64,000 nucleotides of DNA from Larkinella humicola. Lineage in GTDB: Bacteria > Bacteroidota > Bacteroidia > Cytophagales > Spirosomataceae. Below, piece by piece: positions 52,709-62,156 of this stretch. The notes under the pieces were generated by a model. It made no database searches, was not told where the DNA came from, and saw only the letters and a list, made by a program, of their open reading frames with translations. Position numbers and translations under genes: made by a program. The stretch covers positions 1-64,000 of the forward strand of contig NZ_VTWS01000013.1 in the NCBI RefSeq assembly GCF_008727875.1. The letters run 5' to 3'. The stretch's first letter is position 1, and each line of letters begins with the position of its first letter.

Positions 52709-54115
52709 TTATTCGGTTGAATTAGAAACGTTGATAAAACTTTCACTATCAATCAAAAATTGGGCATTTCGGGCTACCTCCTGATCTTCCCTTAATCCCC
52801 CCCTAATGGCAATCCGATGACCAGAAACGCCACCGGTTTGTACACGTACCGGCTTAAAACTTCCATTCTGGCGAATAAATACCACCCGGTCGTTTCCTAA
52901 ATCCAGCACGGCTGTCGCGGGCAGCCATAACCCTTCCCGGGCCGGTTGTCGGATAATGGCGCGGGCTAATTGTCCCACGCGCTTATTTTTTCCTCCTGGA
53001 AGGTAAGCGCGGATTGTCACGAAGCTTGACGACGCCCCGGTGCCCCCATTCTCAAAAAAAGGCACAATGAAACTCACCCGGGCTGACTGTGAAGGCTGGC
53101 CAGCCTGGTCGAAGGACATGGTTAGCGGATCGCCTGGTTTGACCCCGGTCGCATCCCGGGCGTACAGCCGGAATTCTGCCCAAAGTCGGCTGGGGTCTAC
53201 CACCCGAAATAGGGTTTGACCAGTCTGTACATACTGCCCCTGACGCAACAACAGCGGAGCAACCCGATCATTACCCATGCCAGCTGACGCGGGAGCGGGT
53301 TGGGTGAAGGTGATTTCATCCGAACCGCTACTCATGCCGCCGGCACTCATACCACCAGCAGCTTCGCCCGGTGGTGTCGAAGCGGCTGGTACAGGCGCTG
53401 ATTCTTCTACCACATACCCGTCGTAGGGACTAAATACCGCCAGCGAATAGCTAGGCTTGCCGGTCCTGATCAAGTCAGCAATCTGGCTATCGGTGACACC
53501 GAGCAACCTGAGTTTTTGTTTGGCGGAGCTTATCAAAGGGAGGTTTTCTGCGTCGGCACTCACTAGGAAAAGTAGCTCCCTTTGGGCCGTAACGATATCG
53601 GGGCTGTAGATTTCCAGCAGCTTCTGCCCTTTTCGAATGGGCTGGTAGTTATAACGCACGAATAACTTTTCAACCCGACCGCCAAATCGGGTTGGAATGG
53701 TAAAAAGTCGCCGGGTATCGTAGGTGACAATGCCATTAGCCTTCAATTCGACGGTTTCACTGCGCCTTTCGGGATGTACGGTCGATATCGTGGCCACCAC
53801 AATGGAGTTCGTGGGCTTGAGCAGGCTTTTTAAGTCCGTGTCAATCACTACGCTGTCGCCTGCACTGGCTTTCTTGACCAAATCCATTCCACAGATTGGG
53901 CAGCTACCGGGTTTGTCCTGTACAATCTGCGGGTGCATCGGGCAGGTATATTCCTCTTTCACGGACTGGTGAGCGTGCCCCTGATGTGCACCTTCGTTCA
54001 AGTTGCGGGAATCACCTTCAAGTGATTTCTGCCCGTTCTTCGACTGGCAACCTACCAACAGCAGTCCGGTCATAAGCAGGAGGAAAATTCCTCTATTTCT
54101 CCAATTCACGTTCAT
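52709..54115 (-). CDS. RND adaptor with heavy-metal-binding domain, second Cus operon
   Basis: About 468 residues from the ATG at 54115. A lipoprotein signal ([12 protein letters not shown]) is followed by a heavy-metal-binding domain near residue 58 ([20 protein letters not shown]). The core reads [33 protein letters not shown] and a Met/Gly-rich insert ([14 protein letters not shown]). It overlaps the end of the TolC gene by 23 bp (32 bp if the ATG at 54124 is used), so translation is coupled. Paralogue of 43617-44870, which lacks the metal-binding domain. Confidence 0.88.
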   Translation of the reverse strand: MNVNWRNRGIFLLLMTGLLLVGCQSKNGQKSLEGDSRNLNEGAHQGHAHQSVKEEYTCPMHPQIVQDKPGSCPICGMDLVKKASAGDSVVIDTDLKSLLKPTNSIVVATISTVHPERRSETVELKANGIVTYDTRRLFTIPTRFGGRVEKLFVRYNYQPIRKGQKLLEIYSPDIVTAQRELLFLVSADAENLPLISSAKQKLRLLGVTDSQIADLIRTGKPSYSLAVFSPYDGYVVEESAPVPAASTPPGEAAGGMSAGGMSSGSDEITFTQPAPASAGMGNDRVAPLLLRQGQYVQTGQTLFRVVDPSRLWAEFRLYARDATGVKPGDPLTMSFDQAGQPSQSARVSFIVPFFENGGTGASSSFVTIRAYLPGGKNKRVGQLARAIIRQPAREGLWLPATAVLDLGNDRVVFIRQNGSFKPVRVQTGGVSGHRIAIRGGLREDQEVARNAQFLIDSESFINVSNSTE

Positions 54116-55430
54116 AAGCGACAATCATTCGGTAATAGTCTTGCAAGCGATTCAGGTAATCCATTTGGCTCATATTGAGCGTTTCCCAGCCGTCGATCAC
54201 GACGGGCAATTGCTCTTTATTTTGCTCATAGGCAATCATCAGCGTTTGATAATTTTTCTGGAAGGTCGGAATGACCCGCTCCCGGTAATTGTCCAGCTGC
54301 TGATTCATGTTGCGCAACTCCGTCTGCATGGCGGCAACCATGCCTTGCGTTTCATTGAGCATCGATTCCCGCTCTTTCTGCATGGCCTGGATCTCATATT
54401 TCATTCCTTTAACTTCCGCTTTGTACATCCGCGAAGACCAGGGAGCAATGGGAATTGTCACCATCCCCATGGCCGTGAACTGATTGGGCATCACTTTATC
54501 GAGGGGAGACATATGGTCGAAACGAATCCGAAATTCAGGTTTGCGCTCCGCTTTCTGGGCTTCAATGCCAAAGTACATGGAACGAATGGTCTGATCCATG
54601 CGTCGAATGTCGCTTCGATTGCCGGCAATCAGCGCCGTGTCGATCAAGGTTACCTCCGACAGGGACAGGTCTTTCGGAATGATTAAGGTCGTATCAATCG
54701 TGAAAAACTCCGTTTTAGGCCGGTTCATCAACGTATTCAACCCAATTCGTTTCTGATCGATCTCTGCCTTAACCATCAGCAGCATATTATCCAATTCGTA
54801 AAGCCGGGCCTGGGCTTTGTAGATATTTCCCAGACTGCCCTTCGAATAGGGATAGCGGATGTCCGCCAGTTTCTTCATCGTTTGCAAAATTTGCTGATTT
54901 TCAATCAGGACCGCCTGCTTCTGTTTGCCTACCAGCCATTCGTAGTAAAGTTGCTTGGCCTGAGCCCGTAGCTGATTGAAACTAACCGCCCTCCCGGCTT
55001 CTTCGACGGAGGCCCGGGAGCGTTGATAAGCTACCTGTGCTCGTTGTTTGGCCTGATTGGGAACGGCCTGCTCGCCTGAAATCATTACCGAACCTTTATC
55101 GCGTTCTTCCATGATATAGCTTCGTGGGTAGGCCATCATAAATGTTCCGGCGCCCACCATCGGTGCCATCCAGCTCCTGGCTCCCTCCGCCGTCGCCCGC
55201 AGGGAGGCCGCGCGATTCCCATATGTTTGGAGTTGGGGATTGCCGGCGTCAATGGCGGCCAGAATGCTATCGAGCCGTAGAACCGGGCCGCGTTCATTCG
55301 GGTTACGATGTGCTGGGCTGGAAAGGGTGGCTGGTTCGGCAACCGGATTGCCTGGAGCGGTTTGTGCAAACCCGGTCAGGCAAAGGAGGTAGGTAAAACC
55401 CAGAATATAGGGGGATTTAATGCGTAACAT
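54093..55430 (-). CDS. TolC/CusC-type outer-membrane factor, second Cus operon
   Basis: 445 residues with a signal peptide ([18 protein letters not shown]). The long helices and duplicate layout of TolC-family proteins are visible ([20 protein letters not shown], then [19 protein letters not shown] segment near residue 120, later [18 protein letters not shown]). It overlaps the pump half upstream by 14 bp and the adaptor downstream. It is the only stand-alone outer-membrane factor for the two split Cus pumps; the first operon has none. Confidence 0.88.
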   Translation of the reverse strand: MLRIKSPYILGFTYLLCLTGFAQTAPGNPVAEPATLSSPAHRNPNERGPVLRLDSILAAIDAGNPQLQTYGNRAASLRATAEGARSWMAPMVGAGTFMMAYPRSYIMEERDKGSVMISGEQAVPNQAKQRAQVAYQRSRASVEEAGRAVSFNQLRAQAKQLYYEWLVGKQKQAVLIENQQILQTMKKLADIRYPYSKGSLGNIYKAQARLYELDNMLLMVKAEIDQKRIGLNTLMNRPKTEFFTIDTTLIIPKDLSLSEVTLIDTALIAGNRSDIRRMDQTIRSMYFGIEAQKAERKPEFRIRFDHMSPLDKVMPNQFTAMGMVTIPIAPWSSRMYKAEVKGMKYEIQAMQKERESMLNETQGMVAAMQTELRNMNQQLDNYRERVIPTFQKNYQTLMIAYEQNKEQLPVVIDGWETLNMSQMDYLNRLQDYYRMIVAYERELEK

Positions 55431-57360
55431 CGGATACGTCCAGTTTACCGTATTTTTTTAATTCATACTCCTTGGTCATCAAAAAGATGAGTGGAGTTAC
55501 CAGCAGAATATGCGTCGAGGAAGTTAAAACACCACCAATCATCGGCAGGACGATGGGTAGCATCACATCGCTGCCTACGCCTGACGCCCACAGAACCGGC
55601 ACGAGGCCAAACAGGGCCACCGAAACCGTCATGATTTTGGGCCGCAACCGTTTGGCAGCCCCATCGATGACGGACTCTTTTAAATCTTGCGGGCTTATGG
55701 TTTCCCTGGAATTGCCTTTCCGCTCGACCAGTTTTCGCATGGCATCATTGAGGTAGATGACCATTACCACCCCCGTCTCCACCGCGATGCCGAACAGAGC
55801 AATAAAGCCAACGGCCACCGCTACCGATAGATTAACCCCGTAAAAGTAAACCATGTAGGCACCACCGATTAAGGCAAAGGGAATAGTGATCAGACTTAAA
55901 AATGCTTCCCGGGCCGAATGAAAAGCCAAATAGAGCGACAGAAAAATAATGACCAGCACAATTGGTGCGATCAGTAGCAGGGTTTGCTTACCCCGAATCA
56001 GGTTTTCGTACTGCCCACTCCATTCCAGAAAGTAACCACCCGGCAGTTTAAGCTCCCGGTTTACGTTGGCGATGGCTTCCTCCACCGTGCTGCCTAAGTC
56101 GCGGTCCCGCACGTTGAACATGACTGCCCCGCGCAACAGGGCATTATCCGAGGTAATCATCGGGGGGCCATCTTCAAATTTCAAGGTTGCTACTGCCGAT
56201 AACGGAATGGTTCCAAAAGCGGCTGTTCCAATGGGGATGCGTCGAAGGCGTTCAACGCTGTTTCGGTAATCCTGCGCCAGCCGGACGTTAATGGCAAACC
56301 GCCGACGCCCTTCGATCGTCTGACCGATCGGCGAGCCGCCAATGGCCGATTCAACCACCCCATTGACATCATCGACGCTCAGTCCGTAACGCCCCAAAGC
56401 ATCTCGGTTGATGTCCACCGTCAAATATTTACCGCCGGTGACCGGCTCTACGTATAGGTCTTTTATACCCGGTATGCCTTCGAGAGCGGTTTTGACCTGT
56501 TCAGATACCGCATAAATGCTATCCAGCGATTGACCGTGAACTTTAATTCCCACGTCGGTTCGAATACCGGTGGACAGCATGTTGATGCGGTTGATAATGG
56601 GTTGGGTCCAACCGTTGATGACGCCCGGAATTTGTAGCTTGGCGTCCAATTCGTTGATAATCGCTTTCTTCGTGATGCCATCCCGCCACTCCGACTTGGG
56701 TTTGAGCATGATAATGGTCTCAATCATGCTAATGGGGGAGTTGTCTGTTGCGGTTGAAGCCCGACCGGCCTTGCCCAGAACTTTGTCAACCTCCGGCACC
56801 GACTTAATGATCTTGTCCTGAACCTGCAAAATTCGCTTGGCTTCGGCGTTGGAAATGTCCGGGAGCGTGACGGGCATAAACAGGATACTTTGTTCATCAA
56901 GGGGGGGCATGAACTCCGATCCTAAACTCAGCAGCATAGGAACACTGATGCCCAGTGCCAGCAGATTAATGGCCAGGGTGGTTTTTCGCCAGCGCAGCAC
57001 CCCCCGGATGAGGGGCTCATAGACCCGCTCCAGGAAGCGGTTTATGGGATTGGCGTGATCATCCTTGAAGCGACCTTTTAAAAACAGGGACAGCATCACG
57101 GGGGCCAGCGTGACGACGAGGACCGCATCCACCAGCAAGATAAACGTTTTGGTCCAGGCCAGCGGGTGAAACAGCTTGCCTTCCTGACCGGTCAGGAGAA
57201 ATACCGGCAGAAACGATGTGATGATGATAATGGTCGAGTAGAACACGCCCCGGGAGACCTGAATACTGGATTTTTCAATAATCGCCAGCCGCTCTTCTTC
57301 GGGAACTTCGATGTAGTTCTTGGGTCCAAATCCGAACCAGCGTTTTAATTTCGTCCACAT
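55417..57360 (-). CDS. CusA-type pump, C-terminal half, second Cus operon
   Basis: 647 residues, homologous along its length to 44920-46860. It has its own N-terminus (MWTKLKRWFGFGPKNYIEVP), then IIIITSFLPVFLLTGQEGKL (TM5), the second periplasmic domain, AVAVGFIALFGIAVETGVVM and TM8-12. The N-terminal half ends only 2 bp upstream. It is split at the same loop as the first pump. Confidence 0.9.
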   Translation of the reverse strand: MWTKLKRWFGFGPKNYIEVPEEERLAIIEKSSIQVSRGVFYSTIIIITSFLPVFLLTGQEGKLFHPLAWTKTFILLVDAVLVVTLAPVMLSLFLKGRFKDDHANPINRFLERVYEPLIRGVLRWRKTTLAINLLALGISVPMLLSLGSEFMPPLDEQSILFMPVTLPDISNAEAKRILQVQDKIIKSVPEVDKVLGKAGRASTATDNSPISMIETIIMLKPKSEWRDGITKKAIINELDAKLQIPGVINGWTQPIINRINMLSTGIRTDVGIKVHGQSLDSIYAVSEQVKTALEGIPGIKDLYVEPVTGGKYLTVDINRDALGRYGLSVDDVNGVVESAIGGSPIGQTIEGRRRFAINVRLAQDYRNSVERLRRIPIGTAAFGTIPLSAVATLKFEDGPPMITSDNALLRGAVMFNVRDRDLGSTVEEAIANVNRELKLPGGYFLEWSGQYENLIRGKQTLLLIAPIVLVIIFLSLYLAFHSAREAFLSLITIPFALIGGAYMVYFYGVNLSVAVAVGFIALFGIAVETGVVMVIYLNDAMRKLVERKGNSRETISPQDLKESVIDGAAKRLRPKIMTVSVALFGLVPVLWASGVGSDVMLPIVLPMIGGVLTSSTHILLVTPLIFLMTKEYELKKYGKLDVSDVTH

Positions 57361-57362
57361 GA

Positions 57363-58715
57363 TTACGGTTGCGTTTGGGGATGGAGAGTAGACTCCGGTT
57401 TATTTTCACTCGTTTTCTCTTGGGGCCCCACCTTCCTGCTTTCCGCCGTCAGTTCAGCCTGGCGGACGGCCAGGTTTTTATAGGCGTTCTCAGCCATGAT
57501 AATCCCGTTGTCGACAATGACCCCGATGGCCAGGGCAATTCCCGTTAGGGACATGATGTTGGACGAAATATCGAAGGCGTTCAGCAGAATAAAACTGGTA
57601 GCGATGGTGATCGGAATCTGAATAATGATGCTGATGGCACTCCGCCAGTGCAGCAGAAACAGAATCACCACCAGCGAGACGACAATCATTTCCTCCATGA
57701 GGGTGTGCTGAATGCTATTGACCGACTCCTGAATCAGCCCGCTACGGTCATATACGATATTAAACTTGACGCCCTGGGGTAATCCCCTGGCAACTTCCTC
57801 CATCTTCTTTTTAACATGACCGATGACCTCGTCGGCATTTTCTCCATAGCGCATTACCACGATACCGCCTACCGCTTCGCCAGCTCCATTCAAATCGAAG
57901 ATGCCCAGCCGGGTAGCGCCCGTCATCTGAACCGTAGCCACATCGGCAACACGAACCGGAACCGTGTTTAGGGTTTTGAGCGGAATATTTTGAATCTGCT
58001 CGACTGAGCCTAAATACCCCGTCGTCTTGATGATGTAGCCAATGCCGCTTAATTCAAATTTACGCCCTCCGGCTTCATTATTATTGGTGCGGATCGCCGT
58101 TATCACCTGGGGTATGGAAAGCCCATAGTACGTTAATTTGTTGGGATCAACAGTGACCTGGTATTGTTTCTGAAAGCCGCCAAATGAGGCAATTTCGGCT
58201 ACTCCCGGTACGTTTTGCAAGCCGAAAGCAACGTACCAGTCCTGGATGGCCCGCTGCTCGCCCAGGTCCATACCCGGTGCATCGAGGGTGTACCAAAGGA
58301 TGTGACCCACACCGGTACCGTCGGGTCCAAGCGTCGGTGAAACTCCGCCTGGCAATAGTCTGGATGCATAGTTAAGCCGCTCCAGGACCCGCTCCCGGGC
58401 CCAATAAACGTCCGTGTCGTCGTTAAAGATGACATAGACGAAACTCATGCCAAACATGGACGTGCCACGTACGTATTTTACCTGCGGGAGGCCCTGTAAG
58501 TTCGTTACCAGCGGGTAGGTAATCTGATCTTCGATTAGTTGAGGGCTGCGCCCCATCCACTCGGTAAAGACGATAACCTGATTTTCGGAAAGGTCAGGGA
58601 TGGCGTCTATTTTACTAGTTTTTACGGAGTAAATGCCCCATCCAAATAGCCCACCGGCAATCAGTAGCACGACAAAGCGGTTTCTTAGCGAGAACCGGAT
58701 CAGTTGCTCAATCAT
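57363..58715 (-). CDS. CusA-type pump, N-terminal half, second Cus operon
   Basis: 450 residues from MIEQLIRFSLRNRFVVLLIA. It carries TM1, the first periplasmic domain (PDLSENQVIVFTEWMGRSPQ, GPDGTGVGHILWYTLDAPGM), and TM2-4 with the aspartate in LAIGVIVDNGIIMAENAYKN. It ends with a unique Glu/Lys/Pro tail (SRKVGPQEKTSENKPESTLH). First gene of the pump part of the operon, 128 bp after the Cys-rich gene at 58844. Confidence 0.9.
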   Translation of the reverse strand: MIEQLIRFSLRNRFVVLLIAGGLFGWGIYSVKTSKIDAIPDLSENQVIVFTEWMGRSPQLIEDQITYPLVTNLQGLPQVKYVRGTSMFGMSFVYVIFNDDTDVYWARERVLERLNYASRLLPGGVSPTLGPDGTGVGHILWYTLDAPGMDLGEQRAIQDWYVAFGLQNVPGVAEIASFGGFQKQYQVTVDPNKLTYYGLSIPQVITAIRTNNNEAGGRKFELSGIGYIIKTTGYLGSVEQIQNIPLKTLNTVPVRVADVATVQMTGATRLGIFDLNGAGEAVGGIVVMRYGENADEVIGHVKKKMEEVARGLPQGVKFNIVYDRSGLIQESVNSIQHTLMEEMIVVSLVVILFLLHWRSAISIIIQIPITIATSFILLNAFDISSNIMSLTGIALAIGVIVDNGIIMAENAYKNLAVRQAELTAESRKVGPQEKTSENKPESTLHPQTQP

Positions 58716-58843
58716 AAAAGAATACGTTATTGCATAATAGATAGCGCTTAACCTACCAATTGGTAGATATCATTGAGTTACGCGCTTTTGTTTTAGGGGA
58801 ATAACCGAAAGGCCACAAGGTCAAAGCTATGTCGTTGCCTGGC

Positions 58844-59218
58844 TTATAGTCTGAACGTTTCGACGAGCAGGAGAATATCCCGGACGGGAGAGGTAGGAAG
58901 GTAAGAAAAACTACGACGGGTTGCCAAATCCGACTGGGCCAGCAAATAGCAATACAACAGTGCAAAGTTAGGTCGAGGTTTTAAAACGGATTGCTGATCC
59001 GCTTGTGGGGCAACGACCTGAATTGTGCTCAGAAGAAGTGCGGGACGCTCAATTGAGGAAAGACAGGTCATATCCTGGCACTCCGATACGGGTACCTCGC
59101 AGCAGGGACAGGCTGACTCTTGCATAGCCACACAGGCCGGTGCTGCTACCAGACCGGTGCTTACCGTCACGAGCCAGAAAATCCAACCCAATAGGGCTAT
59201 GTGTTTGAGTGATCGCAT
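58844..59218 (-). CDS. Secreted Cys-rich protein, first gene of the second Cus operon
   Basis: 124 residues. A signal peptide (IALLGWIFWLVTVSTGLVAA) is followed by a cysteine cluster: PACVAMQESACPCCEVPVSE and QDMTCLSS. The distal half is not distinctive. I do not recognise a family. It has the best copper-regulon promoter in the window (59241-59301), with perfect half-sites and -7 box, and precedes the pump genes. A periplasmic copper-binding role is likely but not proved. Confidence 0.6.
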   Translation of the reverse strand: MRSLKHIALLGWIFWLVTVSTGLVAAPACVAMQESACPCCEVPVSECQDMTCLSSIERPALLLSTIQVVAPQADQQSVLKPRPNFALLYCYLLAQSDLATRRSFSYLPTSPVRDILLLVETFRL

Positions 59219-59240
59219 ACGTAACTATTCTTCTACTAAA

Positions 59241-59301
59241 CAAAAATAGGGCTTTGCGGATTTATGCGTGTTACAAAATTAAGTGTCGGTCTTACAAAAT
59301 T
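59241..59301 (-). promoter_or_regulatory. Copper-regulon promoter of the second Cus operon (reference copy)
   Basis: Reading with transcription: AATTTTGTAA (59301-59292), 11 bp, AATTTTGTAA (59280-59271), exactly 22 bp, TATTTTTG (59248-59241). Both half-sites are identical and the -7 box matches TAnnTTTG. Leader of about 15 nt. Confidence 0.75.
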
Positions 59302-59319
59302 TCGAAATATATCCTTGCA

Positions 59320-60396
59320 TCAGAGCTGATTCTGAAGTGGTTGGACGATTACATCCGGTGTAAGTGGGAATCCTCGGCACAGTAATACTTGACCGGACCT
59401 GATTTCGTCCAACGTTAAAATATGATTGCGTTCCATGTCCACTTTTCCCCGAATCAATTGAGCCCGACAACTGCCGCACTGCGCTTCCCGACACGAATAA
59501 GGTAGTTTTAGATCAGCGGCCAAGGCCGCATCCAGAATACTTTGACCGCTGGCAACTGTAAAGGATTGGATCAGGCCAGTGTATAGAACCTGAACGGTTT
59601 GAATGGGAAGGCTGGAATAATCGCGTGGAGAGTTCACGCCTTGGGCAGGTACAAAAAATTGCTCTTTAAAGCGTTGGTTAACAGGAATAGTCAGGGATTC
59701 GAGTGCTTGTTCAATGAGTTGCATAAACCCGAAGGGGCCACACAGATAGAATTCGGTCGGCAAGGGAATCATAGTCTGAAGCTGGGCAACAAACTTCTTA
59801 ACCAGTAGGCGACTGAGGCTTCCTTTGAAATAGACCCGTTGAAGTTCCGCATCGGCTAAGTCCGTGTATTGATCGAGAGCATGATAGACCAGAAAACGAT
59901 CAGGATAAGCCGTCTGCAATTTGTCTAATTCCACCCGGAAGACGATGTTTTCCCAGGATCGATTGGCATAAAGTAAAGAAAGAACAGAATGTGGCTCGGT
60001 GTATAGTATGGACCGAATCATCGAATACAAAGGGGTAATACCGCTACCACCGGCGAATAGAACCAGATGGCGATGGTTAACCGAATTTGGAACTGTATAA
60101 AACTGGCCTAGAGGTCCCTCGACGGTCAACGGCATTTCCGGTTTGGCGTAATCAACCAGATAATTCGACAGAACTCCATCTGGGATACGTTTCACGGTGA
60201 TGGCTAATTCGGAATCCATTACAGGAGATGTACTCAATGAGTACGTCCTTGTAATGGGTTTTTGGTCCACAATCGCTGTCACGGCCAGGTGTTGACCTGG
60301 ATAATAGGTAAGCCCATTTTCCGGGGTATCAAAATAGAGTGTTACTGTATCTGTCGTAGGGTGTACGACTCGTTTAATGGAAAGGCTCGTTTTCAT
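59320..60396 (-). CDS. Ferredoxin-NAD(P)H reductase-type flavoprotein with [2Fe-2S] domain (PaaE-like)
   Basis: 358 residues from ATG 60396 (MKTSLSIKRVVHPTTDTVTL). The FAD-binding motif is RTYSLSTSP near residue 51. The NAD(P)-binding part is HRHLVLFAGGSGITPLYSMI. The plant-type ferredoxin domain is C-terminal with cluster ligands CREAQCGSCR and VLLCRG. Such enzymes pass electrons from NAD(P)H to an oxygenase or other acceptor. The start at 60420 is not possible because the -7 box spans 60418-60425. It is under a copper-type operator (60448), so a copper-stress role, for example repair or reduction of a redox partner, is inferred. Confidence 0.85.
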   Translation of the reverse strand: MKTSLSIKRVVHPTTDTVTLYFDTPENGLTYYPGQHLAVTAIVDQKPITRTYSLSTSPVMDSELAITVKRIPDGVLSNYLVDYAKPEMPLTVEGPLGQFYTVPNSVNHRHLVLFAGGSGITPLYSMIRSILYTEPHSVLSLLYANRSWENIVFRVELDKLQTAYPDRFLVYHALDQYTDLADAELQRVYFKGSLSRLLVKKFVAQLQTMIPLPTEFYLCGPFGFMQLIEQALESLTIPVNQRFKEQFFVPAQGVNSPRDYSSLPIQTVQVLYTGLIQSFTVASGQSILDAALAADLKLPYSCREAQCGSCRAQLIRGKVDMERNHILTLDEIRSGQVLLCRGFPLTPDVIVQPLQNQL

Positions 60397-60417
60397 GGTA
60401 TTCTTTAGACAACCGCA

Positions 60418-60478
60418 CAAAACTAGAGGTCGGCAGCAGCCAGTCCGTTACAAAATTGCCGGGAAGCTTTGTAGTTTT
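60418..60478 (-). promoter_or_regulatory. Copper-regulon promoter of the reductase gene
   Basis: Near half-site AATTTTGTAA (60457-60448) is perfect. The far one at 21 bp (60478-60469) is degenerate. The -7 box TAGTTTTG (60425-60418) follows the near half-site after exactly 22 bp. Confidence 0.6.
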
Positions 60479-60559
60479 TTGTTATAGGGGGGCAGCTAGG
60501 TAAGGCCCGTTGGTAACCTCGAATACTTCTATTTATTTAGGCTTTAAATCGTATTAGCT

Positions 60560-61615
60560 ATGAGAACCCTGTTTCGTTTTTGCTTTTTCTTCCTTTTTCT
60601 ACTGACTTTTTGGGCGGCCAAACCGATTGAAACGGATCAGACGCTAGCCGCTGGGAAAATGCCTGTTATTATCGCAGACCGAAAGGGGGCCATTCACCTG
60701 GTATTTGGTCGGAATGATACGGTATTTTATGCTTCCTCAGTGGACAAGGGTAAATCATTCTCCCGGCCCGTACCGGTTGCCCATCTCCCCAAATTGGTCT
60801 TGGGCGCTACCCGTGGCCCCCAAATTGCGGTCACTGATAAAACGGTACTCATCACGGCGATGAACCAGACTGGTAATGTCATGGCCTATTCAATGACTCG
60901 GGCCAGCCGGAAGTGGTCACCAGCCATCCGGATCAACGACCAGCCGGATATTGCCAAAGAGGGTTTTCATGCAATTGCTGGATCGGACGGCGGGCCCTTC
61001 TATGCGGTCTGGCTTGATCTTCGGGGGGATAATCACAATAAAATTGTGGGTGCCCGCTCGACGGATGGTGGGCGTACCTGGACACCAAACCAAGTGATTT
61101 ACCAGTCGCCCGACCAAACCGTGTGCGAATGCTGCCGGGTGTCGGTGGCTGCGAAGGGTAATCATGTATACGTCATGTTCCGAAATTCGGTCAATGGCTC
61201 TCGTGATCTGTATCTGGCCGGATCGAAAGATGGAGGCAAGAAATTCCTGCCGGCGCAAAAACTTGGGACGGGAACGTGGAAGCTGAAAGCATGTCCCATG
61301 GATGGTGGAGGGATAGCCCTAACGGAGGACGGTCAGCCTATTACGGTATGGAGACGTGAAAGTTCGCTGTATCAGTGTCGGCCGGGTGAATCCGAGCAAT
61401 TGCTGGGTCAGGGAAAGAATGTGGCCATAGCGGCTGTTGCCGATCATTGGGCAACCACCTGGCAAAAAGATGGGATTATTTTCATTCAACCCGTTAATCA
61501 AAAGCCAATTGAGGTAGGGAAAGGGCAGACGCCCAGTATCGCCTTCGCGGGCTCCGTTGTGGTGTGTACCTGGGAAAGTGAAAAGCAGGTTAAAGTAGCT
61601 TCGATTGCTTTGTAG
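60560..61615 (+). CDS. Secreted sialidase-like beta-propeller protein with CxCC motif
   Basis: 351 residues with a signal peptide (LFRFCFFFLFLLTFWAAKPI). It has Asp-box/BNR-like motifs (SVDKGKSFSRP, STDGGRTWTP, SKDGGKKFLP) at about one per blade, so it is a sialidase-fold propeller. A CECC motif near residue 192 (SPDQTVCECCRVSVAA) and a second cysteine before MDGG (KACPMDGGG) are not part of sialidase catalysis and could bind copper. Catalytic sialidase residues are not evident. It is divergent from the ferredoxin-reductase gene and convergent with the HMA protein gene. Confidence 0.65.
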   Translation: MRTLFRFCFFFLFLLTFWAAKPIETDQTLAAGKMPVIIADRKGAIHLVFGRNDTVFYASSVDKGKSFSRPVPVAHLPKLVLGATRGPQIAVTDKTVLITAMNQTGNVMAYSMTRASRKWSPAIRINDQPDIAKEGFHAIAGSDGGPFYAVWLDLRGDNHNKIVGARSTDGGRTWTPNQVIYQSPDQTVCECCRVSVAAKGNHVYVMFRNSVNGSRDLYLAGSKDGGKKFLPAQKLGTGTWKLKACPMDGGGIALTEDGQPITVWRRESSLYQCRPGESEQLLGQGKNVAIAAVADHWATTWQKDGIIFIQPVNQKPIEVGKGQTPSIAFAGSVVVCTWESEKQVKVASIAL

Positions 61616-61629
61616 GTTCTCGGTTTTTA

Positions 61630-61702
61630 CCGGAGCACACCAATTAAAACGACAAAGACGGCCCTTGGAACCGTCTTTGTCGTTTTAATTGGTGTGCTCC
61701 GG
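61630..61702. terminator. Very long perfect hairpin between convergent genes
   Basis: A perfect 32-bp inverted repeat: left arm 61630-61661 (CCGGAGCACACCAATT followed by AAAACGACAAAGACGG), loop CCCTTGGAA, right arm 61671-61702. The inner 16 bp (AAAACGACAAAGACGG with CCGTCTTTGTCGTTTT) already make a normal bidirectional terminator. The outer 16 bp extend it to the stop codon of the HMA gene. Confidence 0.75.
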
Positions 61703-61915
61703 TCAGTTCAGTTGTTCCGCTTTATAACCGGCGTTCTCTACGGCTTTTTTAACCTGTTCCGCTGAAATTCCTTCTGCCACAACGGTTAATACCTTGTCGG
61801 GATTCTCCGTATCGACTTCCCAGTTTTCTTCCCCAACCGCTTCATTGAGGAATGGTGTTGCTTTGGCAATGCAACCGCTGCACTTGATATTGGTTTTGAA
61901 CTTTACCGCTTCCAT
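61703..61915 (-). CDS. Small HMA-domain copper chaperone (CopZ/Atx1-like)
   Basis: 70 residues, a single HMA domain: VKFKTNIKCSGCIAKATPFL with the CxxC-like site CSGC, ending AVENAGYKAEQLN. It would carry Cu(I) in the cytosol to CopA or to the HMA-AraC sensors. A copper-regulon promoter (61950-62010) lies 35 bp upstream. A decayed copy is at 25556. The start is the only ATG in frame at this position. Confidence 0.85.
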   Translation of the reverse strand: MEAVKFKTNIKCSGCIAKATPFLNEAVGEENWEVDTENPDKVLTVVAEGISAEQVKKAVENAGYKAEQLN

Positions 61916-61949
61916 AATGGAGGTTTTTTAATGAAACAAATTACTGATG

Positions 61950-62010
61950 CAAAGGTCGTCGTGGAATGGAAAGGGGACGTTACATAATTTCGGATCCAAA
62001 TTGTAACATT
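61950..62010 (-). promoter_or_regulatory. Copper-regulon promoter of the HMA chaperone gene
   Basis: Forward-strand half-sites TTACATAATT (61980) and TTGTAACATT (62001) are 21 bp apart. On the reverse strand the -7-like box GACCTTTG (61957-61950) follows after exactly 22 bp; its first base departs from TAnnTTTG. Confidence 0.6.
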
Positions 62011-62156
62011 GTTGAGGCCAGTAGGCTAGGATCACTGGTTTCTCACAAAGTCTTTCTGTATAGAAACACATCTGAAAGAAAGAACTTTACCTTGAAGCGA
62101 CCATTTAATATGATTCGGCAGAGCTACCCAAAAAGGGAATTAAGGAATCAAGAAAG

